64,000 bases of DNA, from NCBI GenBank assembly GCA_944384195.1, contig CALWSK010000001.1, forward strand, positions 124,001-188,000, in the 5' to 3' direction. The notes under the pieces are model-generated. The model was not told the DNA's origin. It searched no databases and worked only from the letters and a program-made list of their open reading frames with translations. Every line of letters begins with the position of its first letter. Within the stretch, counting starts at the first letter, position 1. Positions 1 to 9,646 of this stretch are shown here, one piece after another. Position numbers and translations under genes: made by a program. The DNA comes from an uncultured Clostridia bacterium (lineage in GTDB: Bacteria > Bacillota > Clostridia > Lachnospirales > CAG-274).

Positions 1-748
1 AACAATCACAAAATTTACATTTATCCAAATACTCTATAAATTCTTTAAAGTAATGTTGTAATTTTTCTTTAGGAATAAAATCTAAGCTAAGAGAAGTAAA
101 TCCTGGTGTATCTACAATATACGTATTATCAAATGCTTCTAATAGTTCTACTTGTCTTGTAGTATGCTTACCTCTTTCTATCTTTTTACTTATATCTCCA
201 GTCTTAAGCATAGCATCTGGCAAAATACTATTTATAAGGCTAGATTTTCCAACACCAGATGGCCCTGCAAATACAACAACTTTATCTTTCATATATTCTT
301 TTATTTGTTGTATACCTATTCCATCGTTAGTACTAGTAAATACTATAGGGTAAATATCTTTATATATCTTTTCTATTTCTTCTAATTCTTTTTTATCTGC
401 TAAATCACATTTATTTACACATATTACTATATTTTCTATATTTTGACTTTCTGCTAAAACTAAAAATCTATCCAACAAATCTAAATTTATATTAGGACTT
501 TTTATAGCAAAAGTTATTATAGCACAATCTATATTACTAACTCTAGGACGTATCAAAATATTCTTTCTATCAAGTATATTTTCTATAATACCTTTATCGT
601 CTTCTAAAATAGATATTTCTACATAATCTCCAACAGTTGGTGTTATTTTGTTTTTTCTAAATATTCCTCGTATGGAACATTTTATAATACCATTATCAGT
701 AGCAACAAAATATGTACCACCTACTCCTTTTATTATTCTACCTTTCAT
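1..748 (-). CDS. rsgA: Ribosome small-subunit-dependent GTPase A RsgA (3' end outside window)
   Basis: Circularly permuted GTPase that helps mature the 30S subunit. 249 codons are visible from an ATG at 748; the C-terminus runs off the left edge. In order: an OB-fold-like N-terminus (about 1-65), the G4 motif NKCD (112-115), the P-loop GPSGVGKSS (162-170), RGKHTTR (192-198), the G3 motif DTPGF (213-217), and the start of the Cys zinc site (C244, C247, C249). The G4-G1-G3 order is diagnostic of this family. A GAGGTGA ribosome binding site precedes the ATG. The TSUP gene upstream ends 9 bases away, so the two are probably co-transcribed. In many Firmicutes rsgA lies in the priA-def-fmt-rlmN-prkC run; here that run is elsewhere in the window and lacks it. 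Confidence 0.95.
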   Translation of the reverse strand, partial: MKGRIIKGVGGTYFVATDNGIIKCSIRGIFRKNKITPTVGDYVEISILEDDKGIIENILDRKNILIRPRVSNIDCAIITFAIKSPNINLDLLDRFLVLAESQNIENIVICVNKCDLADKKELEEIEKIYKDIYPIVFTSTNDGIGIQQIKEYMKDKVVVFAGPSGVGKSSLINSILPDAMLKTGDISKKIERGKHTTRQVELLEAFDNTYIVDTPGFTSLSLDFIPKEKLQHYFKEFIEYLDKCKFCDC

Positions 749-757
749 ACTCACCTC

Positions 758-1522
758 TTATAATTTAATAATATCTAAAATATTTATAATTATTAATATT
801 ATTAATACATATTTAAAAAATGTTTGTAATTTTTTATCATCTAGTTGCTTAGATATCTTACTCCCAAGCAAAGCTCCTAAAATTCCTCCAAAACACATAA
901 GAAAAAGCTGATTAACTTCAAAACTTGGCACTCCCTTTAATAGTGTGTATATAAGACTAGTAGCTTGAGAAAAAAATACTATTATAAGAGAACATAAGGT
1001 AGCTTCTTTTGTGGACATAGAATAAAAATAATATATAAATATAAGATTTAAAGGTCCTCCGCCTATTCCTAAAAAAGCTGATATAGCCCCTAATACTAAA
1101 CCTAAAATACATGTTATAAAACAAGATTTTATATTTTTTGTTTTAATTCTATCTATCATCATCATATAAATATATATACATATATTCATAATAAGTAAAA
1201 ACAATGTTTGAATAAAAGCAACTAAATTTTTATCAAAACTTAAAACTATAAGGTTAAATCCAAGCTTACCAAGCAATCCTCCAAAACTAGCTCCTAAGGC
1301 TAAAATAATAGCAAATTTTAAATTTATATTTGTTTTTCTATTTTTATAAATAGATACAATAGCCATACTAAAAACAGTTGCGCCTGATAAAAAATTAAGC
1401 TTTGTTATAGGCATAATAGATAAAAACTCTACTACTGGCTTTATAATTATGCCTCCACCTATTCCGCTAATAGCACCTATACTGCAAGCTAAAAAACATA
1501 TAAAAAATAAAATTATGCTCAT
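758..1522 (-). CDS. TSUP/TauE-SafE family membrane permease
   Basis: 254-residue integral membrane protein of the sulfite exporter TauE/SafE (TSUP) family, whose members move small anions or organosulfur compounds. The sequence shows about eight hydrophobic segments and the internal duplication typical of the family, marked by GIGGG near residues 20-24 and again as FLGIGGGPLN in the second half. The length is normal. It lies 10 bases after the CdaR-type regulator gene and 9 bases before rsgA on the same strand, so the regulator may control it. The substrate cannot be read from sequence. Confidence 0.85.
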   Translation of the reverse strand: MSIILFFICFLACSIGAISGIGGGIIIKPVVEFLSIMPITKLNFLSGATVFSMAIVSIYKNRKTNINLKFAIILALGASFGGLLGKLGFNLIVLSFDKNLVAFIQTLFLLIMNICIYIYMMMIDRIKTKNIKSCFITCILGLVLGAISAFLGIGGGPLNLIFIYYFYSMSTKEATLCSLIIVFFSQATSLIYTLLKGVPSFEVNQLFLMCFGGILGALLGSKISKQLDDKKLQTFFKYVLIILIIINILDIIKL

Positions 1523-1532
1523 TTTATATCTC

Positions 1533-2618
1533 CTATCTTTTATTTTTCAAATGTTTCATATAGTTTACTATCATAAGCCCAAGTTTAAAAGTAAGAGCAT
1601 CATCAAATGTTTTTATATCAAGCCCGGTTATTTTTTGTATTTTTTCAAGCCTATATACTAAAGTATTTCTATGTAAATATAGTTTTCTTGCCGTTTCTGA
1701 AATATTTAAGTTGTTCTCAAAAAACTTATGAATAGTTGTTATAACTTCATCATCAAAATCACTAGGAACAGTATCTTTAAATACTTCATCTATAAACATT
1801 CTGCAAAGATTTTCCGGCAAATGATAAATAAGTCTTCCTATTCCTAAAGTATTATATCCTATTATACTTTTTTCTGTATAAAATAAGTCTCCAATATCCA
1901 TAGACATTTTTGCTTCTCTATAAGATTTTGATAAATCTTTTATATCTTCAAAAATAGTACCATAAGATATTTTTACATTTATCATAAGTTCTGTATTAAA
2001 CATATCTAATAAAATATTTGCTATTTTTTCTATATTGTCATATGTTGCCCCTTCCTCAAGGCTTTTAATTATTATTATATTTCTTTCATCAAGGCTTGTT
2101 ATATAATTTTTTTCATGCTCATAAAAAATATTTCTTATAAGCTCTAAAGACTCATTATCCTTTTTTTCAAAAGTTTCTACAATCATAACAACTCTAGTTA
2201 TATCATTTTCTATACCTATCTTTTTAGCTTTATTATATAAATCTACTATAGATATATTATCAAGAAGAAGATTTTTTATAAAACTGCTTTCATCTATTTT
2301 TTCTTTTAGAGTATTCATCATAAGCAACATTTGACTTACGCAGATCTTACCTATCATATAGCTATCTTGTCCAGAATCTTTAGTTATAACTATATATTTA
2401 CACTCTCTTTCATCTATAACCTTAAAAAAATTATATTCTTCAATAGTTTGCATCTGTGCCATAGAATCTAAGAAATTTTTTATACATTTTATAGAAATAT
2501 TTTTAATATCGAATGTTGTAGCACATAAATTAATATCACTATTTAAAACTGCTATTTCTGTTTTGCTATTCTTTTTTAAGTCTTGAATAAGTTTTTGAAT
2601 TATTTTATTGCTTAGCAC
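1533..2618 (-). CDS. CdaR/PucR-type transcriptional regulator
   Basis: About 361 residues. The C-terminus carries the PucR-type helix-turn-helix (NISETARKLYLHRNTLVYRL, then KIQKITGLDIKTFDDA), the hallmark of CdaR-like regulators of sugar-diacid or purine use. The N-terminus (SNKIIQKLIQDLKK..AVLNSD) resembles the CdaR sensory domain, and the middle a GGDEF-like CdaR domain. Start choice: the longest frame begins with a TTG at 2633, but a GGGGGAA ribosome binding site lies about 7 bases before the GTG at 2618, giving an N-terminus like that of relatives. No diacid or purine genes are nearby; the downstream neighbour is a TSUP permease. Confidence 0.8.
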   Translation of the reverse strand: MLSNKIIQKLIQDLKKNSKTEIAVLNSDINLCATTFDIKNISIKCIKNFLDSMAQMQTIEEYNFFKVIDERECKYIVITKDSGQDSYMIGKICVSQMLLMMNTLKEKIDESSFIKNLLLDNISIVDLYNKAKKIGIENDITRVVMIVETFEKKDNESLELIRNIFYEHEKNYITSLDERNIIIIKSLEEGATYDNIEKIANILLDMFNTELMINVKISYGTIFEDIKDLSKSYREAKMSMDIGDLFYTEKSIIGYNTLGIGRLIYHLPENLCRMFIDEVFKDTVPSDFDDEVITTIHKFFENNLNISETARKLYLHRNTLVYRLEKIQKITGLDIKTFDDALTFKLGLMIVNYMKHLKNKR

Positions 2619-2648
2619 TTGCCATTCCCCCAAACATTGCCCTTTGTA

Positions 2649-3716
2649 TTACTCTGTTCCTTCTTTTAACTTTTCGGCTTGTTCTGTCGTTATAAGAGTA
2701 TCCATTATCTCATCTAAGTCTCCATCTATTATGGCATCTAATCTATGCAAAGTAAGTCCTACTCTATGGTCTGTAACTCTACCTTGTGGGAAATTATATG
2801 TTCTTATTCTTTCATTTCTGTTGCCTCTTCCTACTTGGCTTTTTCTTTCTGCTGATAGCTCTGCGTGTTGTCTTTCAAGCTCCATATCATAAAGCCTACT
2901 CGCCAATACTTTTAAAGCTTTTTCTTTATTTTTGAGCTGACTTTTTTCATCTTGACAAGAAACTACTATTCCAGTTGGGATATGGGTAGCACGAACCGCA
3001 GAATCTGTAGTATTTACACATTGTCCACCATTTCCAGATGCTCTAAATACGTCTATACGTACTTCATTTAAATCTAGCTTAAAGTCTATATCTTCAACTT
3101 CTGGTAAAACAGCAACAGTAACTGTAGATGTGTGTATTCTTCCGCTAGATTCCGTATCTGGAACACGTTGAACTCTATGAACACCACTTTCATATTTTAA
3201 TCTAGAGTAAGCCCCTTGTCCCATTATCATAAATGAAATTTCTTTAAATCCTCCCATATCACTAGGAGTAGAACTCATTATTTCTGTTTTCCATCTTCTT
3301 CTTTCTGCATATCTATTATACATTCTATATAAATCACCCGCAAAAATGTTAGCTTCATCTCCGCCAGCTCCACCTCTTATCTCCACGATAACGTTTTTCT
3401 CATCATTAGGATCTTTAGGTATAAGTAATATTTTTAATTCTTCTTTTATTTCTTCTAATCTTGCATTATTCTCATTAAGCTCTTCTTTTGCAAGTTGTCT
3501 AAGCTCTTCATCAGACTCATTTAACATTTCTTTAGCTTCTTCTATAGCCTCTTTTGTTTGCTCATATTCTTTATATTTTTCTACAATAGGGCTAATGTCG
3601 CTATGTTCTTTCATAAGCTTACGCCATTCTTCATTATTGCTTATAATCTCTGGGTCGTTTATCTTATCCGATAATTCAATATATCTTTTTTCTAAATCTG
3701 CTAATCTATCAAACAT
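2649..3716 (-). CDS. prfA: Peptide chain release factor 1 (RF1)
   Basis: 355 residues, the normal length for RF1, which reads UAA and UAG stop codons and triggers peptide release. The N-terminal coiled-coil domain (about 1-105) is followed by GGAGGDEA (115-122), the codon-reading tripeptide of the RVPxTES segment (PDT, 186-188; related Firmicutes have PET at this place), and the catalytic GGQ (230-232) in RASGNGGQ. The PxT-type tripeptide rather than SPF distinguishes RF1 from RF2. It follows prmC, whose product methylates the GGQ glutamine, in the conserved order DUF1385 - prmC - prfA. Confidence 0.97.
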   Translation of the reverse strand: MFDRLADLEKRYIELSDKINDPEIISNNEEWRKLMKEHSDISPIVEKYKEYEQTKEAIEEAKEMLNESDEELRQLAKEELNENNARLEEIKEELKILLIPKDPNDEKNVIVEIRGGAGGDEANIFAGDLYRMYNRYAERRRWKTEIMSSTPSDMGGFKEISFMIMGQGAYSRLKYESGVHRVQRVPDTESSGRIHTSTVTVAVLPEVEDIDFKLDLNEVRIDVFRASGNGGQCVNTTDSAVRATHIPTGIVVSCQDEKSQLKNKEKALKVLASRLYDMELERQHAELSAERKSQVGRGNRNERIRTYNFPQGRVTDHRVGLTLHRLDAIIDGDLDEIMDTLITTEQAEKLKEGTE

Positions 3717-3738
3717 TTTTTATTTCTCCTATTATTTT

Positions 3739-4578
3739 TTATTTAAGTCTACCTAAAACAACTCTATCAAGAGAAGCTAAGTCTTTTAAAATTTCTATTT
3801 CTTTAAATTCTTTTTCCATGAGACTAGATACAGCCTTAGCCTGATTATATCCTATTTCAAAGGCTAAATACCCTTTATCATTTAGATATAACTTAGCCTT
3901 AGCTATTATCTCCCTATAAAAATCAAGTCCATCTTCTCCACCGTCTAAAGCCAAAATAGGCTCAAAATCTTTAACATTAGGCTCTAACTTTTGTATTTCT
4001 TCTGTTTCTATATAAGGTGGATTCGAAACTATCATATCAAATTTTTCTTCTACATTTTCAAATAAATTACTTTGTAAAAATCTAACTTTATCAACGCCAT
4101 TTGCCCTAGCATTTTCTTTTGCCATATAAAGAGCATCTTTATTTATATCTAAAGCTAAAACATCTACATCTTTATGTTTAGCAATAGATACCGCTATAGC
4201 ACCACTTCCAGTACCTATATCTAATACTTTTTTTATATTTTCTTGTTCTATTATAGAAAGTACCTTTTCTACTAATATTTCTGTATCTGCTCTTGGTATT
4301 AGAGTATGCTCATTTAGTTTAAAATCTAGTCCCATAAACTCACATTTACCAATTATATATGCTATAGGCTCATTTTTTAATCTTCTTTGTATATAACTAT
4401 TAAAAATTTCTAAACTAGAGTTATCTACTTCAAAAGCTGGATTTAGATAAAGCCAAGATTTATTCTTATTTAATACACTAAGAAGTAATACTTCTACATC
4501 TAAGGCATATGTGTAAAATCCATTTTCTTTGAGTATTTTTTTATTTTGTATAAGAATATCTTTAATCTTGTTCATCAT
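3739..4578 (-). CDS. prmC: Release factor glutamine N5-methyltransferase PrmC
   Basis: 279-residue SAM-dependent methyltransferase that methylates the glutamine of the GGQ motif in RF1 and RF2. The SAM-binding motif is DIGTGSG (120-126) and the catalytic NPPY is at 186-189 within DMIVSNPPYI. The helical N-terminal substrate domain (1-100) contains the family segment PIAYIIGKCEFMG. Its start overlaps the end of the DUF1385 gene by 17 bases, and prfA, which encodes its substrate, is 22 bases downstream. Two adjacent ATG codons (4578, 4575) follow an AAGGAG site; either could be used. Confidence 0.96.
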   Translation of the reverse strand: MMNKIKDILIQNKKILKENGFYTYALDVEVLLLSVLNKNKSWLYLNPAFEVDNSSLEIFNSYIQRRLKNEPIAYIIGKCEFMGLDFKLNEHTLIPRADTEILVEKVLSIIEQENIKKVLDIGTGSGAIAVSIAKHKDVDVLALDINKDALYMAKENARANGVDKVRFLQSNLFENVEEKFDMIVSNPPYIETEEIQKLEPNVKDFEPILALDGGEDGLDFYREIIAKAKLYLNDKGYLAFEIGYNQAKAVSSLMEKEFKEIEILKDLASLDRVVLGRLK

Positions 4579-5518
4579 CTAATACTCCTTGTAATGCTAG
4601 TATAGCCGTTTCTATCATATCATCTTCTGGCTCTTTTGTAGTTACCTTTTGAAGAGCCATTCCAGGAGCACTAATTATCTTTACAAAGATATTATCACAT
4701 TTGCCGGCAAACTTTATTATTTCATAGCTTATCCCTGCTATAAGAGGAACTAAAATTATCCTAGATAATACTCTCCATAAAACACTATCTGTTCTTAAAA
4801 ACATAAATACTACCATACTAACTATCATTACTATAATAAGAAAGCTTGTTCCACACCTTTTATGCAATCTAGTATGTTTTTTTACATTTTCTACAGTAAG
4901 CTCATCTCCACTTTCAAAACAATTTATAGTTTTATGTTCTGCCCCGTGATATTTAAAAAGCCTTTGTACGTCCTTTGTTTTGGATACTAAAAATATATAA
5001 AATAAAAATATAAGTATTCTAACTATACCCTCTACTATTCCTATCTGCCAAGTATCTATAGAAAAAGCTTTAGTAAAAAAGCTACTTATCCAAACTGGCA
5101 AAACCATAAATATAGCTACAGATAATATAATAGAAACAAAAACGCCAAAATATATAATATAGTCTGTTAATTTATCTCCAAACTTTTTCTCAAGCCATAA
5201 ATCTAGCTTGCTTGGTTCTTTCTCCTCTGTGTCTTCATCAAGTCCAGATAAAGATGCAGAGCTCATTATTATTTTCATACCAAGGACAAGGCTATCTACA
5301 AAGCTTGCTATCCCTCTTATAAAAGGAAGTTTTAAAAAGCTTGATTTTTCAGCTATAGATTTGACTTGCTTTTTTTCTATGGCTATTTTCTTTGTAGCAA
5401 CATTTCTAACTGCCATACAATAGCTAGATTTACCACGCATCATAACCCCTTCTATGACAGCTTGCCCACCAATAGATTTTGCTAATAGCTTACAATCTTT
5501 TTGTGCCACTTTCATCAT
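4562..5518 (-). CDS. DUF1385 membrane protein (YqhQ-like)
   Basis: About 318 residues, DUF1385 family, function not established. It begins with the family signature IGGQAVIEGVMMRG, includes a central YHGAEHKTINCFESG segment and has several transmembrane helices in its C-terminal two thirds. Start: an in-frame TTG at 5524 is possible, but two ATGs (5518, 5515) and a GTG (5509) follow a GGAG ribosome binding site. I give the first ATG, and the GTG has the better spacing. It overlaps prmC by 17 bases. The linkage to prmC and prfA is conserved in Firmicutes, usually next to rpmE, which is not seen here. Confidence 0.9.
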   Translation of the reverse strand: MMKVAQKDCKLLAKSIGGQAVIEGVMMRGKSSYCMAVRNVATKKIAIEKKQVKSIAEKSSFLKLPFIRGIASFVDSLVLGMKIIMSSASLSGLDEDTEEKEPSKLDLWLEKKFGDKLTDYIIYFGVFVSIILSVAIFMVLPVWISSFFTKAFSIDTWQIGIVEGIVRILIFLFYIFLVSKTKDVQRLFKYHGAEHKTINCFESGDELTVENVKKHTRLHKRCGTSFLIIVMIVSMVVFMFLRTDSVLWRVLSRIILVPLIAGISYEIIKFAGKCDNIFVKIISAPGMALQKVTTKEPEDDMIETAILALQGVLDDEQD

Positions 5519-5594
5519 CTCCAATCAATCTTTTGCCTTAGCCCTTATAGTATAACACAATATTTAAATAAGTGATATAAAAAATTTATAAAAT

Positions 5595-7793
5595 TTATTT
5601 TAAATCAAAATATATACTTTTTTTATAACCTGCCATAGATTTTATATCTACTTTTGCCTTTTGCATATTTCCGCTAGCTTTAGTCCTTATCCAAAAAGCT
5701 ATAGAACCACCTAAAAAGCATAGCTTATTTTTTCCTATTATTTCTATATCACCATCTACCTCAAGCTCTATTATATCATTTACAAATGGTAAGGTATTTC
5801 CTTCTTTGTCTATTGCAAAAACACAAACTCTAGTAGCATCTAAATATTTACTGTCTAAAGTATCAGTATATATCCTTACTAATATATCATCATAAGTTGG
5901 GTTTTTCAAAAACTTCCTTCTAGCTACTTCTTTTAAATTTTTGTCATATCCTATAAATTCAATATCAGTGAAACTAGCTCCCCATTCTCCGTCTAGCTCT
6001 GTTATTACTATAGGGGGATATTTTAAATATTTTATATTGTCATCTAAATTTTTAGGCTCTCTTTTAAAAATACCTTTACTAACTCCGCCCAAAATTAGCT
6101 CTATACTATCACAATTTGTAAATACATATATAGGAAACATTTTAGCTTCTTGTCTTTCTCCTCTTGACCAAAATGTTAAAGGTTCTAATATATACTCTTT
6201 CTTTTCATCTTTCTGACTTTTATATACAAAGCTTGCAAATTTAGGATTTCTAAACATATCCATAACACCGTGATAACATATCCTATCGCCACTACCAAAA
6301 TCAAAATGCGTATTATAGTCAAAACTACACCAGCCTATAGCTCCTAATATTTCTTTGTTATCTCTCGCCTTGCTTTGCACTCTTGCGTGTCTTAATGCTT
6401 GTTCTATTTGTCTTTCTTCACAATCCGTCTTTTTAGTAGGATATATATGTCCACAAAATTCAGTTACTATATATGGTACTTTTTTATCTAGCTTAGTTAC
6501 TTGTTTTGGCTCTCTTAATATTTGCTCTTTACCATTATGACAAAAATCATTCATTGTATAAATATCTTCTAAAAATTCGCTTCCTTCAAGATATCTAACA
6601 CCAGAAGTTAACCTAGTTTTATCTAGTTCCCTTGCAAGAGCATTAGTCCTTTTATAAAACTGCGTATTATCACAAGATTCATTTATCCTAACACCCCAAG
6701 TTATAATACTAGGGTGATTAAAATCTCTTTCTATCATAGCTTTAAGCTCTTTTAAAGACTGTTCTTGCCAAGCTATATCTCCTATGTGTTGCCACCCTGC
6801 TATTTCTTCTAAAACTAAAAGACCTATTTCATCACATCTGTCCAAAAAATATGGTGATTGAGGATAATGAGAGCATCTTACAGTATTTAGGCTAAGCTCA
6901 TTTTTTAATATATCGGCATCTTCTTCTTGGGCTCTTTTTGGCATAGCATACCCAACATAAGGATAACTTTGATGCCTATTAAGTCCCATAATTTTTATAT
7001 CTTTGCCGTTTATAGCAAGTTTTTCTGCCTCTATCTCAAGTTTTCTAAATCCAAGATTTAAACTAGCTTCATCTTTTGCTAAATTTGTTTTAAGCTCTAT
7101 ATTACATTTATGTAAACTTGGGCTATCTACATTCCAAAGAGCAATATTTTCTAAAACAAGAGGCTCTAAGTTATATTTTGATATACCCTTTTTTATATCT
7201 AAGCTAGTTTTTTGATTTTTATTAGCTAATGTATATACTATATCAGCTTTATCATCTACAAGGCTATCTATTTCTATTATAGGTTTACAAATTACTTTGC
7301 CTATGTCATTTAAATAATCTAATACTTCGTACTCAAAATATATATTTTTTATATATGTTCTATCTAAAGAATATTGCCAAACATCTCTATATATCCCACC
7401 AAATGTAAGATAATCTACTACATATCCAAAAGGTGGTATATCCTCTCTTTCTCTAGAATCTACTAAAACGCTAATATCATTTTCTCCCTGTTTTACATAT
7501 TCTGTTATCTCCAAAATATGCGGGATATATCCTCCTTTTTGCTCTTCTAGATCTTTTCCATTAATAGTAAGGATAAAAGCTCCCATAACACCATCAAATT
7601 TTAAAAAACTTCTTTTAGAAGTATCTTCTATATATATTTTCTTTTTATATTTAGATAAAATTTGATATTCCTTCTCATCAAAATAGTTATAAGACAGCTC
7701 CTTATTACAATGAGGCAAATTTACTTTGTTAGTTTTATTGTCCACAATATAAGTCCAGTCATTATTAATACATTGTTTATTATTAGATATCAT
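5595..7793 (-). CDS. Glycoside hydrolase family 2 protein (beta-galactosidase-like)
   Basis: 732 residues, no signal peptide, so cytoplasmic. The layout fits GH2: a jelly-roll sugar-binding domain (about 40-145, ending GGIYRDVWQY), an immunoglobulin-like domain (150-250) and a TIM barrel starting at the signature GLNRHQSYPYVG (270-281). The acid/base glutamate is in WGVRINES (E372) and the nucleophile in YIVTEFCGH (E445). A C-terminal beta domain (about 550-732) follows. GH2 enzymes cleave beta-galactosides, beta-glucuronides or beta-mannosides; galactosidase is the likeliest by motif, but substrate is not proven. It stands alone with no transporter or regulator beside it. Confidence 0.88.
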   Translation of the reverse strand: MISNNKQCINNDWTYIVDNKTNKVNLPHCNKELSYNYFDEKEYQILSKYKKKIYIEDTSKRSFLKFDGVMGAFILTINGKDLEEQKGGYIPHILEITEYVKQGENDISVLVDSREREDIPPFGYVVDYLTFGGIYRDVWQYSLDRTYIKNIYFEYEVLDYLNDIGKVICKPIIEIDSLVDDKADIVYTLANKNQKTSLDIKKGISKYNLEPLVLENIALWNVDSPSLHKCNIELKTNLAKDEASLNLGFRKLEIEAEKLAINGKDIKIMGLNRHQSYPYVGYAMPKRAQEEDADILKNELSLNTVRCSHYPQSPYFLDRCDEIGLLVLEEIAGWQHIGDIAWQEQSLKELKAMIERDFNHPSIITWGVRINESCDNTQFYKRTNALARELDKTRLTSGVRYLEGSEFLEDIYTMNDFCHNGKEQILREPKQVTKLDKKVPYIVTEFCGHIYPTKKTDCEERQIEQALRHARVQSKARDNKEILGAIGWCSFDYNTHFDFGSGDRICYHGVMDMFRNPKFASFVYKSQKDEKKEYILEPLTFWSRGERQEAKMFPIYVFTNCDSIELILGGVSKGIFKREPKNLDDNIKYLKYPPIVITELDGEWGASFTDIEFIGYDKNLKEVARRKFLKNPTYDDILVRIYTDTLDSKYLDATRVCVFAIDKEGNTLPFVNDIIELEVDGDIEIIGKNKLCFLGGSIAFWIRTKASGNMQKAKVDIKSMAGYKKSIYFDLK

Positions 7794-7896
7794 ATAATTT
7801 CCCCTTTAAAAATACAAATTTAACTAAATTATTACCCTTATGTTTATTAATAACTGTCTTTTACTTAATTATGAAATATTTTCTATAAAATGTCAA

Positions 7897-8418
7897 CTAT
7901 AGTAATTTTTTTAAAAATTTTATATTGCATTCACTTGTTATTTTATCTGTACATATAGTTAAAAAAAATTCTTCAAATTGTTTTTCAAAAACAAAATATT
8001 TATTATATATTTCATTAATACTTATAGACTTAAAATCTAATCTAAGCCCTACCCCAAGATATTTACTATAACTTTCTTTTATATTCCAAACTCTTATAGG
8101 CTCTATATTATAATCTTCTTTTGCCATTATCTTAGCTATAACATTTTTATTTATATTTCGCTTTTCTTCTATATCAAGCCCAATTTCTCTATTATATATG
8201 CAACAACCTACATAGTTTTTAGAATGACTTATATTAAAATGTAATCTTCTATCTTTAAAATATGGCTTACCATTTTTATCTTTTTCTATATCTTCTAAAA
8301 CAAAATATCTACCAAAATATATAAAATGTGCATATTCTAAAATCTTATATCCTAATTGTGTTTGTGTGTATTCTAAAAAATCACTCTTTTTAACTAAATA
8401 TATATTTATTCCTCGCAT
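7897..8418 (-). CDS. 4'-phosphopantetheinyl transferase superfamily protein
   Basis: 173 residues, short compared with about 220-240 for Sfp. The superfamily motifs are clear: GKP (50-52), FNISHS (61-66), the magnesium-binding GLDIE (80-84) and WNIKESYSKY (111-120) with the catalytic Lys-Glu pair. Such enzymes move phosphopantetheine from CoA to a carrier-protein serine. Its start overlaps the end of the Xer-like recombinase gene by 13 bases. No acyl carrier protein, NRPS or PKS gene is in the window, so the target is unknown; it may be the housekeeping activity or serve a cluster elsewhere. Confidence 0.85.
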   Translation of the reverse strand: MRGINIYLVKKSDFLEYTQTQLGYKILEYAHFIYFGRYFVLEDIEKDKNGKPYFKDRRLHFNISHSKNYVGCCIYNREIGLDIEEKRNINKNVIAKIMAKEDYNIEPIRVWNIKESYSKYLGVGLRLDFKSISINEIYNKYFVFEKQFEEFFLTICTDKITSECNIKFLKKLL

Positions 8419-9485
8419 TCTCTTTCCCTAAGCTTTGTATATTTTGCTGCTTCTTTTCTTCTTTCTTCTTTTATCTTAACATAATGCTTTTTAGTAGTAT
8501 TTATATCTACATGTCCTAATGCATCTGCTACAAGATATATATCTTTTGTTTTTTCATAAAGAGAAGTCCCATAAGTACTTCTTAGCTTATGTGGAGATAT
8601 ATTTTTTAAAGGATTTACTAGTCTTGCATATTTTTTTACAAGCTTTTGAACTGCTCTTGCACATATTCTCTTTTTTTGTAAAGATAAAAAAAGTGCATCT
8701 TCGTGTCCAGATTTTGCATCTATTGTTTCTCTTTCATCTAAATAGGAACAAAGTGCATCATATACTTCATCTCCAAAATATACTATGCTTTCATTACCAC
8801 CTTTTCTAACTATTTTTATCCCACATACACTAAAATCTATATCATCGATATTTATACCTACACACTCTGAAATACGTATACCAGTACCAAGTAATAAACA
8901 AACTATAGCATAATCTCTTCTCTTTGTAAGATTATGATAAGCTAGCTGTTTTTCTGTAAGATTTGTCCCATTTTCTATTTCATCTAATAAATTTTCTATT
9001 TCTGACTGCTCTAGGTAAATTATATTATTTTGGTGGATTTTTGGAGCATCTACAAGTTGAGCTGGATTTGCTTTTATTTTTGAAACTTTATATAAATAAG
9101 AAAAAAATCTTTTTATAGTAGATAATTTTCTAGATTTTCCTTTTTCATTATTAATATGCTTAATTTTTATATCTTTCCCTAGTTTTGTCTTTCCCTCTTT
9201 ATAATATATAGATACATAATCTAAAAAAAGCTCTATATCTTTATATGTTACATTTTCTAAATCTTCTTCATTTATTTCTATTATATTTTTATTTTCAAAA
9301 CATTTAATATTCTGCACTAGAAAATTTAAAAAAAGTCTTATATCATAAGCATATCCTAATCTAGTTTTTATAGAAGTTGTTTGAGCTATAGAAAGAAAAA
9401 AATCAAAACAAATATCTGGTAATTCTCTTAATACATTATTAAGTCTTTTTCTAGATTCAATTTCTTGTTCTTCTTTATAATCCAT
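8406..9485 (-). CDS. Tyrosine recombinase, XerC/XerD/XerS-like
   Basis: 359-residue tyrosine recombinase. It has an N-terminal core-binding domain (about 20-140; TTSIKTRLGYAYDIRLFLNF) and a catalytic domain with the full set of residues: R204 in GTGIRISE, K228, H299-x-x-R302 in HKLRST, H325 in LGHVDI and the nucleophile Y335 in KKHYVK. Length and N-terminus resemble stand-alone chromosome-dimer resolvases of the XerS kind more than phage integrases. It overlaps the phosphopantetheinyl transferase gene by 13 bases. I see no att repeats, excisionase or phage genes, so a chromosomal role is favoured but not proven. Confidence 0.88.
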   Translation of the reverse strand: MDYKEEQEIESRKRLNNVLRELPDICFDFFLSIAQTTSIKTRLGYAYDIRLFLNFLVQNIKCFENKNIIEINEEDLENVTYKDIELFLDYVSIYYKEGKTKLGKDIKIKHINNEKGKSRKLSTIKRFFSYLYKVSKIKANPAQLVDAPKIHQNNIIYLEQSEIENLLDEIENGTNLTEKQLAYHNLTKRRDYAIVCLLLGTGIRISECVGINIDDIDFSVCGIKIVRKGGNESIVYFGDEVYDALCSYLDERETIDAKSGHEDALFLSLQKKRICARAVQKLVKKYARLVNPLKNISPHKLRSTYGTSLYEKTKDIYLVADALGHVDINTTKKHYVKIKEERRKEAAKYTKLRERECEE

Positions 9486-9646
9486 ATAATACCTCTTTTT
9501 TTATTTAATTATATATAAATTATATAAATATCTTATAAAAAAGTCAATTTATTAACAATGTAATATTGTAAAATTTGGATATTGCAAATCTGATATATGA
9601 GGGTTTATAATTAAAACAAAAAATATATTTAGGAGGTAAATTTTTT

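Noticed and set aside
8406..9485. Phage or genomic-island integrase
   Set aside because: No att repeats, excisionase, tRNA target or phage genes nearby; flanks are ordinary chromosomal genes and the product looks like a Xer resolvase.
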